Shown here: piece by piece, positions 1 through 7,183 of the stretch
Position numbering within the stretch: the stretch's first letter is position 1
How the letters are laid out: each line of letters starts with the position of its first letter
Assembly (NCBI GenBank): GCA_018266475.1
Contig: JAFEAI010000054.1
Location: 1-39,766 of the forward strand
DNA length: 39,766 nucleotides
Origin: Bacteroidota bacterium
GTDB lineage: Bacteria > Bacteroidota > Bacteroidia > Flavobacteriales_F > PHOS-HE28
Reading direction: 5' to 3'
Translations under genes and position numbers: made by a program
The notes under the pieces: model-generated
Told to the model about the DNA's origin: nothing
What the model saw: the letters and a program-made list of their open reading frames with translations, nothing else
Database searches by the model: none

Positions 1-42
1 ACTGACAACTGACAACCGACAACTGACAACCGACAACTGACC
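1..42. repeat. Six tandem heptamers (ACTGACA/ACCGACA)
   Basis: The first 42 bases divide exactly into six 7-base units: ACTGACA, ACTGACA, ACCGACA, ACTGACA, ACCGACA, ACTGACC. The array may extend to the left of the window. It lies directly downstream of the nuoF stop codon on the minus strand. No function is evident; heptamer tandem repeats between genes are seen in several bacterial groups. Confidence 0.85.
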
Positions 43-53
43 ACCCCACGCCC

Positions 54-1409
54 TCAAGCATACGCCCGCTCCGGGTACGGGATCGGCTCCTTCTCGCAGT
101 GCTTGAGGTCCTTCACCTTGGTGGGGTGCGTGGCATGGTACTCAAACTCGTGGCGGAAGTGTCGGATGGAGGCTGCCACGGGCCAGGCGGCGGCATCGCC
201 GAAGGGGCAAATGGTGTTGCCCTCGATGCGGCGCTGGATGTCCCACAGCAGGTCGATGTCGTCCGTGCGCGCCAAGCCGTGCTCCAGGCGGTACAGCACC
301 TTTTCCATCCAGCCGGTGCCTTCGCGGCAGGGGCTGCACTGGCCGCAGCTTTCGTGGTGGTAGAAGCGCGAGTGGTTCCAGGTGGTGCGCACGATGCAGG
401 CACTGTCGTTGAACACGTAGAAGCCGCCGGACCCCAGCATGCTGCCGGTTTGGAAGCCGCCGTCGCTGAGGCTTTCGTAGGTCATCAGCCGCGTTTCGAA
501 CTTGGCCGTGCGGTACAGCAGGTCGGCGGGCAGGATGGGCACGGAGGACCCGCCGGGGATGCATGCCTTCAGGGGCCTGCCGCCGCTGATGCCGCCGCAG
601 TATTCATCGCTGTTCACGAACTCCTCCACAGGCACGCCCAGCTCGATCTCGTACACGCCAGGCTTGTTGATGTGGCCGCTGGCGCTGATCAGCTTGGTGC
701 CGGTGCTCTTGCCGATGCCGATCTTGGCGTACTCCTCGCCGCCGTCGTTGACAATGGGCACCACGGCGCAGATGGTCTCCACGTTGTTCACCACCGTGGG
801 CCGCTGCCACAGGCCCTTCACCGCAGGGAAGGGCGGCTTGATGCGCGGGTTGCCGCGCTTGCCCTCCAGGCTTTCCAGCAGGGCGGTCTCCTCGCCGCAG
901 ATGTAGGCGCCTGCGCCCACATGCACGAAGATGTCCAGGTCGTAGCCGCTGCCCAGGATGTTGCGGCCCAGCCAGCCAGCCGCGCGCGCCTCGGCGATGG
1001 CCTGCTCCAGGATGCGCGCGATGTAGAAGTACTCGCCGCGGATGTAGATGTAGCTGGTGTTCACCCCCATGGCGAAGCTGCTGCAGATCATGCCCTCCAC
1101 CAGCATGTGGGGGATGCGCTCCATGAGGTAGCGGTCCTTGAAGGTGCCGGGCTCGCTTTCGTCCGCGTTCACCACCAGGTGGCGTGGCACGCCTTCGGGC
1201 TTGGCCAGGAAGCTCCACTTCATGCCGGCGGGAAAGCCCGCGCCGCCGCGCCCGCGCAGGCCGCTCTTCTTCACCTCCTCCAGCACCGCCTCGGGGGCCA
1301 TGGTGCGCAGGGCCTTTTCCACGCTGCGGTAGCCGCCATGGGCACGGTAGCCTTCCAGCCCCCGGATGCCGGGCTTGTTGATGTGCTCAAGCAATAGCTG
1401 TCGTCCCAT
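54..1409 (-). CDS. nuoF: NADH-quinone oxidoreductase subunit F
   Basis: This is the NADH- and FMN-binding subunit of respiratory complex I, which accepts hydride from NADH and passes electrons to the iron-sulfur chain. The 451-residue protein shows the glycine-rich nucleotide-binding stretch GRGGAGFPAG (about 53-62), the FMN-site region around NADESEPGTFKDR (81-93), and the 4Fe-4S ligands in ESCGQCSPCREG (353-364) plus a further Cys at 401. I chose the ATG at 1409 because homology begins there; the open frame runs 21 codons further into nuoE. Only one base separates the nuoE stop from this ATG. The normal next gene, nuoG, is expected to the left of the window, after the heptamer repeat. Confidence 0.97.
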   Translation of the reverse strand: MGRQLLLEHINKPGIRGLEGYRAHGGYRSVEKALRTMAPEAVLEEVKKSGLRGRGGAGFPAGMKWSFLAKPEGVPRHLVVNADESEPGTFKDRYLMERIPHMLVEGMICSSFAMGVNTSYIYIRGEYFYIARILEQAIAEARAAGWLGRNILGSGYDLDIFVHVGAGAYICGEETALLESLEGKRGNPRIKPPFPAVKGLWQRPTVVNNVETICAVVPIVNDGGEEYAKIGIGKSTGTKLISASGHINKPGVYEIELGVPVEEFVNSDEYCGGISGGRPLKACIPGGSSVPILPADLLYRTAKFETRLMTYESLSDGGFQTGSMLGSGGFYVFNDSACIVRTTWNHSRFYHHESCGQCSPCREGTGWMEKVLYRLEHGLARTDDIDLLWDIQRRIEGNTICPFGDAAAWPVAASIRHFRHEFEYHATHPTKVKDLKHCEKEPIPYPERAYA

Positions 1410-1410
1410 T

Positions 1411-1980
1411 TCAGGCTGGCGTGTCGATGTGGTCCGTGAAGTTGGTGCGCGATTCCTTGGCCCGCAGCGCATCGATCAGGCGGTCCGCCTTTTCGATGGT
1501 GAGGTGCTCGTGGTATTTCGCGCCGCATTGCAGCATGGGGGCGGTGCCGCAGCTGCCTAGGCATTGCACGGCCCGCAGGGTGAAGAGGCCGTCGCGGGTG
1601 GTTTGCCCGGCCTTGATGCCCAGCTTGTGCTCCAGGTGCTCGATCAGGTCGTCGCTGCCGCGCAGCATGCACGGGGCCGTTTCGCACACGTCCAGCACGT
1701 GCTTGCCCACGGGCTCCAGGTGGAACATGCTGTAGAAGGTGGCCACCTCGTACACCTCCACGTATTGGATGCCCAGCAGGCTGGCCACGGCGTCCATGGC
1801 GGGCACGCTCAGCCACCCGTCGTTGTCGGCCTGCGCGATGTGCAGCAGGGGGATCAGCGCGCTCTTGGGGTGCTCCGCAGGGTAGTGCGTGATCACCTCC
1901 TTGCATTCGGCAAGCGCTTTTTCGCTGAAGGCGAAGGGGGCAATGCCAGCATTGCCGGGGGGGTGTGTTGCGTGCTCCAT
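1411..1980 (-). CDS. nuoE: NADH-quinone oxidoreductase subunit E
   Basis: This is the 24-kDa thioredoxin-like 2Fe-2S subunit of complex I, partner of NuoF in the NADH-oxidising arm. The 189-residue protein has the expected four ligands, Cys99 and Cys104 (CETAPC) and Cys140 and Cys144 (CLGSC). The ATG at 1980 gives a normal family length; a longer frame reaching 2097 only reads through the toxin gene in another frame. It lies directly downstream of a toxin/antitoxin pair rather than of nuoD. Its ATG overlaps the toxin's frameshifted stop codon by one base (TGATG); if the toxin frameshift is removed, the gap becomes 43 bases. Confidence 0.96.
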   Translation of the reverse strand: MEHATHPPGNAGIAPFAFSEKALAECKEVITHYPAEHPKSALIPLLHIAQADNDGWLSVPAMDAVASLLGIQYVEVYEVATFYSMFHLEPVGKHVLDVCETAPCMLRGSDDLIEHLEHKLGIKAGQTTRDGLFTLRAVQCLGSCGTAPMLQCGAKYHEHLTIEKADRLIDALRAKESRTNFTDHIDTPA

Positions 1981-2288
1981 CAGTGCATTGGTGCAAAGGA
2001 ATGCAGAATCGCCGCGATATTGCTCATTTGCGGTAGATATCCCTGCGGTGGCCCACCTTCCGGACGTTCTATGACGCGGACCGTGTCGTCCATGCAATAG
2101 ATCACGCGGTAATCACCGGTGCGGATCCGCCAAAGCGGCTCACGGCTTCCAGCAAGCTTTTTGCTTCCTGCGGGGCGGGGGTCCGTTGCAAGGGCCATGA
2201 TCGCTGGAAGCAGGCGGGCCACGGTGGTCTTGGAAAGAGTGCGGATCTCCTTGGCGGCCGGCTTGCTGATTTCGATGCGGTAGGTCAA
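1980..2288 (-). CDS. RelE/ParE-family toxin, probably frameshifted at its C-terminus
   Basis: The 102-residue frame begins with TTG and matches the RelE/ParE ribonuclease-toxin fold: an N-terminal helical pair, then GSREPLWRIRTGDYRVIYCM (about 47-66), the typical central strands. RelE family members usually end near residue 85-90 with a segment such as VGHRRxVYR. Here that segment (VGHRRDIYRK, then TGA at 2024-2026) is present but in the next frame; the annotated frame instead runs on to the nuoE start. Removing one G within the GAAGGTGGG stretch near 2055 would give an 87-residue canonical toxin. So the gene is either an inactivated toxin or a sequencing error. The TTG start overlaps the antitoxin stop by four bases (TTGA). 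Confidence 0.8.
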   Translation of the reverse strand: MTYRIEISKPAAKEIRTLSKTTVARLLPAIMALATDPRPAGSKKLAGSREPLWRIRTGDYRVIYCMDDTVRVIERPEGGPPQGYLPQMSNIAAILHSFAPMH

Positions 2289-2467
2289 AGCTTGCCGTCC
2301 GCTTTCAGGAGCCGTTGAAGTTCTTCCAGGCTGATCTTATCCGTATCCTTCCGGCTTTCGGCGATGATCAGGTCAAAGAGGTCTTCCATGGCCTCCTCTT
2401 CCCGGATGTCCAGCTCGTCCAGGTCGATCTGGATCAGGCGGCGGTGCCTTGCCTCGTCGTACAACAT
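2285..2467 (-). CDS. Small acidic antitoxin paired with the RelE-like toxin
   Basis: This 60-residue acidic protein (Glu/Asp-rich, for example IDLDELDIREEEAMEDLFD) precedes the RelE-like toxin and overlaps it by four bases, the usual arrangement for a type II antitoxin. I do not recognise the antitoxin family, and no DNA-binding motif is obvious. I chose the ATG at 2467 over the in-frame ATG at 2482 because AAAGGAGT (2472-2479) sits with GGAG five bases upstream, an unusually good ribosome-binding site for this phylum. The pair lies between nuoD and nuoE and is transcribed with them. Confidence 0.75.
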   Translation of the reverse strand: MLYDEARHRRLIQIDLDELDIREEEAMEDLFDLIIAESRKDTDKISLEELQRLLKADGKL

Positions 2468-2471
2468 GCTT

Positions 2472-2479
2472 ACTCCTTT
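2472..2479 (-). promoter_or_regulatory. Strong Shine-Dalgarno site of the antitoxin gene
   Basis: The minus strand reads AAAGGAGT here, with GGAG five bases before the ATG at 2467. Bacteroidota genes mostly lack clear Shine-Dalgarno sites, so this one helps decide the start and hints at efficient antitoxin translation or a foreign origin. Confidence 0.6.
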
Positions 2480-2503
2480 CATTGTCCGCTAGTGGGCTTC
2501 AGA

Positions 2504-2511
2504 TAAAGGTA
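2504..2511 (-). promoter_or_regulatory. Possible -7 promoter box for the toxin/antitoxin pair
   Basis: The minus strand reads TACCTTTA, one base from the Bacteroidota -7 consensus TAnnTTTG, with a TTTTCG stretch about 18 bases upstream. It lies in the 77-base gap between the nuoD stop and the antitoxin start, so the pair and the downstream nuoEF may have their own promoter. Confidence 0.4.
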
Positions 2512-2544
2512 GGTCATTTCCCGGCACTGCGAAAAGCTCAGGTC

Positions 2545-3783
2545 TTACGCATCGAGTTCGCCGGCGATCACGTTCATGCTGCTCATGGTGAGGATGGCAT
2601 CGCTGAGCATGCCGCCCTTGATGATCTCCGGATAGGCCTGGTAGTAGATGAAGCAGGGGCGGCGGAAGTGTACGCGGAACGGGTTGCGCCCGCCATCGCT
2701 GACGATGTAGAAGCCGAGCTCGCCGTTGCCGCCCTCCACGCAGTGGTAGATCTCGCCCACGGGCACTTCCACCTCGCCCATCACGATCTTGAAGTGATAG
2801 ATCAGCGCCTCCATGTCGTTGTACACTTCCTGCTTGGGCGGCAGCACCCAGTCGGGCACATCGGCGCGGTAGGTGGACTTGTCGGCGATCTTGTCCAATT
2901 TCTCCAGGGCTTGGCGGATGATGGAGAGGCTTTGGCGCATTTCCTCCTGCCGCACGGTGAAGCGGTCGTACACGTCGCCGCTCTTGCCCACGGGGATGGC
3001 GAAGTCGAAATCCTGGTAGGAGCTGTAGGGGTCGGCCACGCGCACGTCATAATCCACGCCGGCGGCGCGCAGGTTGGGGCCGGTGAGGCCGTAGGCCAGT
3101 GCGCGGTCGGCAGGGATGGGCCCGCAGTTGATGGTGCGGTCCATGAAGATGCGGTTGCGCACCAGCAGCGCGTCGAACTCGTCCAGCACGGCGGGAAATT
3201 CCTTGAGGATGGCGCGGATGCGCTGCCAGGCCAGGTCGCTGAAGTTGCGCTCGAAGCCGCCTATGCGGCCCATGTTGGTGGTGAGGCGCGCGCCGCAGAT
3301 CTCCTCGTAGATCTCATAGATCTTCTCCCGCCACTGGTACACGTACAGGAAGGGCGTGGTGGCCCCGGCATCCTGGCTGATGATGGTGTTGCAGATGATG
3401 TGGTCGGTGATGCGCGAGAGCTCCATGATGATCACGCGCATGTATTCCACGCGCTTGGGCAGCTCGATGCCCAGGAGCTTTTCCACCGCCATGTGCCAGC
3501 CCATGTTGTTGATGGGGGCGCTGCAGTAGTTCATCCGGTCGGTGAGGGTGGTGATCTGGTAGAACGGCCTGCGTTCGCAGATCTTCTCGAAGGCGCGGTG
3601 GATGTACCCGATGGTCTGCTCGGTCTCCAGGATGATCTCGCCGTCCATGGTGAGCACGTTCTGGAAGATGCCGTGGGTGGCCGGGTGCGTGGGGCCGAGG
3701 TTGAGCGTGGTGAGCTCGCGCAGGCCGTCGCCCGCCACCTGGTCTTCCTTCCACAGGTCCTGTTGCTTGGTCGCTTGGCTCAT
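2545..3783 (-). CDS. nuoD: NADH-quinone oxidoreductase subunit D
   Basis: This is the 49-kDa subunit of complex I, forming the quinone-reduction site with NuoB. The 412-residue protein begins its conserved part with LNLGPTHPATHG (28-39) and keeps the hydrogenase-large-subunit-like core (MNYCSAPINNMGWHMAVEKL region) and the C-terminal IIAGELDA-type end. The ATG at 3783 overlaps the nuoC stop by four bases (ATGA), which argues for coupled translation; the upstream open frame to 4101 is only nuoC read in another frame. nuoE normally follows at once, but a toxin/antitoxin pair intervenes here. Confidence 0.97.
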   Translation of the reverse strand: MSQATKQQDLWKEDQVAGDGLRELTTLNLGPTHPATHGIFQNVLTMDGEIILETEQTIGYIHRAFEKICERRPFYQITTLTDRMNYCSAPINNMGWHMAVEKLLGIELPKRVEYMRVIIMELSRITDHIICNTIISQDAGATTPFLYVYQWREKIYEIYEEICGARLTTNMGRIGGFERNFSDLAWQRIRAILKEFPAVLDEFDALLVRNRIFMDRTINCGPIPADRALAYGLTGPNLRAAGVDYDVRVADPYSSYQDFDFAIPVGKSGDVYDRFTVRQEEMRQSLSIIRQALEKLDKIADKSTYRADVPDWVLPPKQEVYNDMEALIYHFKIVMGEVEVPVGEIYHCVEGGNGELGFYIVSDGGRNPFRVHFRRPCFIYYQAYPEIIKGGMLSDAILTMSSMNVIAGELDA

Positions 3784-4292
3784 CGTCCGAAGTATCTGTC
3801 GTCCTTGTCCTCGCGCGTGGGGTCTTCCAGCGGATAGTCCTTGCGCAGGGGGAATGCGGGGAAGTCCTCCATGTTCAGGATGCGCTTCAGGTTGGGGTGC
3901 CCGGTGAAGTGGATGCCGAAGAAATCCCAGGTCTCCCGTTCCATCCAGTTGGCGGTGGGCCACAGGTCGGTGGCGGTGGGCAGCTTGGCGTCGTGCAGGG
4001 CCACGTGCGTTTTCACGCGGATGCGGTGCCCGTGGCGCATGCTGTGCAGGAAGTACACCGCGCCCAGCTCCAGCTCCAGCCCCGGGAAGTGCATGCCGCA
4101 CAGGGAGGTGAGGAAGTTGAAGTCCAGCCCGTCGCGCAGGAAGGCGAGCACCTCATGCACCTTTTCCTTGGGCACCGTGAAGCATACGGTGTCGTACAGG
4201 CGTTCGTGGGTGAAGCTCCCGGTGCCGAAGCGTTCGGTGAGCTTGTCGACCGTGAGCTGGTCACGTTCTGCTTTGATGGTGAAGGCTGGCAC
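3780..4292 (-). CDS. nuoC: NADH-quinone oxidoreductase subunit C
   Basis: This is the 30-kDa peripheral-arm subunit of complex I. The 170-residue protein carries the family signature ERETWDFFGIHFTGHPNLKRI (about 118-138) and the C-terminal FPLRKDYPLED segment. It starts three bases after the nuoB stop and ends with a four-base overlap onto nuoD. NuoC and NuoD are separate genes here, not the fused NuoCD of enterobacteria. Confidence 0.97.
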   Translation of the reverse strand: MPAFTIKAERDQLTVDKLTERFGTGSFTHERLYDTVCFTVPKEKVHEVLAFLRDGLDFNFLTSLCGMHFPGLELELGAVYFLHSMRHGHRIRVKTHVALHDAKLPTATDLWPTANWMERETWDFFGIHFTGHPNLKRILNMEDFPAFPLRKDYPLEDPTREDKDDRYFGR

Positions 4293-4295
4293 GGC

Positions 4296-4880
4296 TTAGT
4301 CGATCTTGTACTTGGTGAGCAGGTCCTCGTATTCCTTGCTGTAGCGGCGGCGCAGGCCCTCGTTCTGGGCCAGTTGCTGGATCTGCATGATGCCGTCGAT
4401 CACTTGCTCGGGGCGGGGCGGGCAGCCGGGCACGTACACGTCCACGGGGATCACCCGGTCGATGCCCTGCAGCACGCTGTAGGTGTCGAAGATGCCGCCG
4501 CTGCTGGCGCATGCGCCCATGCTCAGCACCCATTTGGGCTCGGCCATCTGGGTGTATACCTCGCGCAGCACGGGCGCCATTTTCTTGGCGATGGTGCCCA
4601 TCACCATCAGCAGGTCGCTTTGCCGGGGGCTGAAGCTGAGCCGCTCCATGCCGAAGCGCGCCAGGTCGTAGTGCGAGCTCATCAGGCTCATGAACTCGAT
4701 GCCGCAGCAGCTGGTGGCGAAGGGCAGCGGCCACAGGCTGTTCTTGCGGGCCATGCCGATCACTTTGTCCGCGCTGGTGGCGAAGAAGCCCTGGCCCGTG
4801 TAGCCGGGGGGGCCTTCCTGCAGGATGGTGGGCCGCTCGCGCTTGGGCGCTGCCGCCGCCTGGTCTTTCTGGTTGCTCAT
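4296..4880 (-). CDS. nuoB: NADH-quinone oxidoreductase subunit B
   Basis: This is the PSST subunit of complex I and carries the terminal 4Fe-4S cluster N2, which reduces quinone. The 194-residue protein shows all four ligands: the tandem Cys58-Cys59 (TSCCGIEFM), Cys124 (MGACASSGG) and Cys153 (VPGCPPRPE). The N-terminal ~30 residues are variable and Ala-rich. It starts four bases after the nuoA stop. Confidence 0.97.
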   Translation of the reverse strand: MSNQKDQAAAAPKRERPTILQEGPPGYTGQGFFATSADKVIGMARKNSLWPLPFATSCCGIEFMSLMSSHYDLARFGMERLSFSPRQSDLLMVMGTIAKKMAPVLREVYTQMAEPKWVLSMGACASSGGIFDTYSVLQGIDRVIPVDVYVPGCPPRPEQVIDGIMQIQQLAQNEGLRRRYSKEYEDLLTKYKID

Positions 4881-4884
4881 GTGC

Positions 4885-5247
4885 TTATTCCCACTTCAGT
4901 GCGCCCTTCTTGATCACGTAGAAGAAACCCGCCAACACAAAGGCCAGGAACACCAGCATTTCCGCCAGGCCGAACCAGCCGAGGGATTTGAAGGTGACCG
5001 CCCAGGGGTACAGGAAGATCACCTCCACGTCGAAGAGCACGAAGAGGATGGCGATCAGGAAGTATTTCACGCTGAAGGGCGCACGGGCGTTGCCGTGCTG
5101 CTCGATGCCGCACTCGAAGCTTTCGTCCTTGTGGCGCCCCCCGCGCTTGGGCCCGGCCCATGCGGCAAAGCCCAAGGCCGTGCCCACGAAGCCGGCCGCA
5201 ATGAGGACCTGGATGATCACCGGGAGAAAGTCGTGCGGAGCGCCCAT
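4885..5247 (-). CDS. nuoA: NADH-quinone oxidoreductase subunit A
   Basis: This is a small inner-membrane subunit of complex I. The 120-residue protein has three membrane segments (about 8-30, 60-82, 88-112) and the conserved loop with KDESFECGIEQHG (40-52) and the FDVEVIFLYPWA motif in the second segment (about 72-83). It is the first gene of the nuo operon; a promoter-like box lies about 48 bases upstream. Confidence 0.97.
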   Translation of the reverse strand: MGAPHDFLPVIIQVLIAAGFVGTALGFAAWAGPKRGGRHKDESFECGIEQHGNARAPFSVKYFLIAILFVLFDVEVIFLYPWAVTFKSLGWFGLAEMLVFLAFVLAGFFYVIKKGALKWE

Positions 5248-5294
5248 CTTGCCTTGAAATTGCGTGCGAACCTACGGTGCCCGCGCGTGCCTTG

Positions 5295-5302
5295 CAAAGG
5301 TA
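5295..5302 (-). promoter_or_regulatory. Probable -7 promoter box of the nuo operon
   Basis: The minus strand reads TACCTTTG, an exact match to the Bacteroidota -7 element TAnnTTTG, 47 bases before the nuoA ATG. I see no clear TTTG -33 element. The rest of the 94-base gap shows nothing else. Confidence 0.5.
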
Positions 5303-5341
5303 ACGGTCAGGATGTGATCCCGCCTGCGCCCCGGGCGGGCC

Positions 5342-7132
5342 TCACCGCGGCTCCCATACTTCCACGCGCAGGTCCTTCACCCGCCAGGGCCCGCCGTGCT
5401 CGTTCCACAGGTACACCTTCAGGTTGTCTTCCGGGGCGCGCACCTCCGGCGTCAGGTAGTCCAGGGTAAGCGGTACCCACGCATTCCGGGTGCCGGGCGG
5501 AATGGTCCACCGGCGCGTCCGGTACTGGTAGGTCTGCCCGTGGTGGTGGAAGGTGGCCACCAGCACGGGGGGGGGCTCCTTGGGCAGGCTGTCGCCCACC
5601 CACAGCAGGGCGGAGGCACGCAGCCAGGCGTGGTCCTTGGCGGTGAGCCGGGCAAAGGGGACATCGGGACCGGGCGACCAGGGCACTTCGGCACTGAGGT
5701 GAAAGCTGCTGTCGGGCTGGTCGGGGAAGGTGAAGTGGCAAAGTTCACGCACCGTGTAGCGGTCTTCCCCCGTAAAGTGCGCTTCCTCCGAGGCGGAGCG
5801 GTCCACCAGCAGCAGGTCGCCGGCCCCGGCAGGCACGGCGGTGCGCCCGAAGATGGCCGCGTAGTAGGCGCGGGTGACGCGGTCGCGCGGCAGTATGCCC
5901 TGCCGCCATTGCCAGGTTTGGAAGAGGTTGAGCAGCACCATGCCGCCCACCGCCATTGCGGCGGGCAGCCGCAGGGCCTTTTGGCGGAACAGGGCTTGCA
6001 GGGCAAAGCCTAAGGGGATGGCCAGCACGGTGTAGGCCGGTACCATGGAGCGCGAGCTGAAGGAACCGCCGGCGTACCACCAGGTGCTCCAGGCGGAAAC
6101 CACCCACAGGTCGGCCACGACAAAGGCCAGCACGGCCCAAAAGGCCCGGCGGGCACGCCGGAACATGAACGCCAGGCCAAGCAGGGCAAGGAACATCAGG
6201 GGCGTGTACAGCAGCCACCCCTTGCGGAAGCTGAAGAGGAATTTGCCCAGGTGCGGCGGAAGGAAGTCGAAGCCTTCGCCGGGGTTCACGTAGGAGTAGA
6301 AGAGCCAATGGCCGGTAACGGCATGCCAGTAGAGGAGCTGCGGTGATGCGGCCGCCACGAAGGCGGCGCCGGCGGCGGCCACCTGTGCGGGGTGCTCCCT
6401 CAGCAGCCTCCACTTGCCGCGCCACCGGGCTTCACCGGCAGGCAGCCACAGCAGCGGGATCAGCAGCACCACGCCCTCGGAAGGGCGCACCAGCGTGATC
6501 AGCCCTGCCGCGGCGCCTGTGAGCAGTGCGGTGCGCATGCGGGGCTGTTCATGCCACCGGATGGTGCCCCACAGCACCAGGGCGTACAGCAGGAAGAGGG
6601 GCGTGTGCGTCAGCAGGGTGCCGTCCCAGGCGGTCAGTTGCAGGTAGTTGGTGCCGAAGACCACCAGCAGGACCAGTGCGGCCGCCCAGGTGTCGCTGAA
6701 GAACCGGAGCAGCACCTTGCGGAAAATGAACAGGCCCAGCAAGGCATACAGCAGGCAGCCATAGGCTGCGGCATATTGGTAGGGGGGCGAAAAGCCGTCG
6801 GCCGCAAAGCACAGGCGCGGCGCTGCGAGGTGCGCGGCGAGGAAGAAGGGCGCATACAGCACCGCCATGCCCGCGCTGTACTTGATCACGCGCTTGCCGT
6901 CCGGTACGTCCACCAATTGGTACAAGGTTGCCGATGGTTCGTAGCGGTCCATCACCTGGTCCAGCCAGGCATGGTCCTGCAGCCCGATGTCGTGGTGGAT
7001 CACCGAGGCCGGCAGGTAGAGGTAGTAGCCGAAGACATCCCAGGTGAGCGCGTGCCTTGGGGGCAGGGCGGAACGCAGCACCACCAGCGCCAGGCAGCAG
7101 AACAAAACGGCGTACAGCGACCGGCGGTGCAT
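5342..7132 (-). CDS. Polytopic membrane protein, GT-C glycosyltransferase-like
   Basis: The 596-residue protein has an N-terminal membrane anchor (about 5-23), then an aspartate-containing loop WDVFGYYLYLPA (31-42) and about ten further hydrophobic segments up to roughly residue 420. This is the layout of GT-C-fold glycosyltransferases and mannosyltransferases, in which an Asp in the first external loop is catalytic. The last ~170 residues are soluble and probably periplasmic. A C9 tract inside the gene (Pro codons, about 5567-5575) could slip. I cannot assign a substrate. The neighbouring 493-residue gene is similar in plan, so the two may serve the same glycan or lipid. Confidence 0.6.
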   Translation of the reverse strand: MHRRSLYAVLFCCLALVVLRSALPPRHALTWDVFGYYLYLPASVIHHDIGLQDHAWLDQVMDRYEPSATLYQLVDVPDGKRVIKYSAGMAVLYAPFFLAAHLAAPRLCFAADGFSPPYQYAAAYGCLLYALLGLFIFRKVLLRFFSDTWAAALVLLVVFGTNYLQLTAWDGTLLTHTPLFLLYALVLWGTIRWHEQPRMRTALLTGAAAGLITLVRPSEGVVLLIPLLWLPAGEARWRGKWRLLREHPAQVAAAGAAFVAAASPQLLYWHAVTGHWLFYSYVNPGEGFDFLPPHLGKFLFSFRKGWLLYTPLMFLALLGLAFMFRRARRAFWAVLAFVVADLWVVSAWSTWWYAGGSFSSRSMVPAYTVLAIPLGFALQALFRQKALRLPAAMAVGGMVLLNLFQTWQWRQGILPRDRVTRAYYAAIFGRTAVPAGAGDLLLVDRSASEEAHFTGEDRYTVRELCHFTFPDQPDSSFHLSAEVPWSPGPDVPFARLTAKDHAWLRASALLWVGDSLPKEPPPVLVATFHHHGQTYQYRTRRWTIPPGTRNAWVPLTLDYLTPEVRAPEDNLKVYLWNEHGGPWRVKDLRVEVWEPR

Positions 7133-7183
7133 GGCGCAATTTAGGCTGTGCGTATGGTCAAAGGGGGGCCTTGGGCGAGGCCC

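Noticed and set aside
99-1397. Long plus-strand open frames opposite nuoF, and similar ones opposite nuoD and accC
   Set aside because: They have biased His/Ala/Val composition and no family resemblance, while the opposite strand encodes conserved subunits.
1978-1982. Translational coupling of the RelE-like toxin to nuoE by a TGATG overlap
   Set aside because: The overlap exists only in the frameshifted reading; the canonical toxin ending gives a 43-base gap, so coupling is probably secondary.
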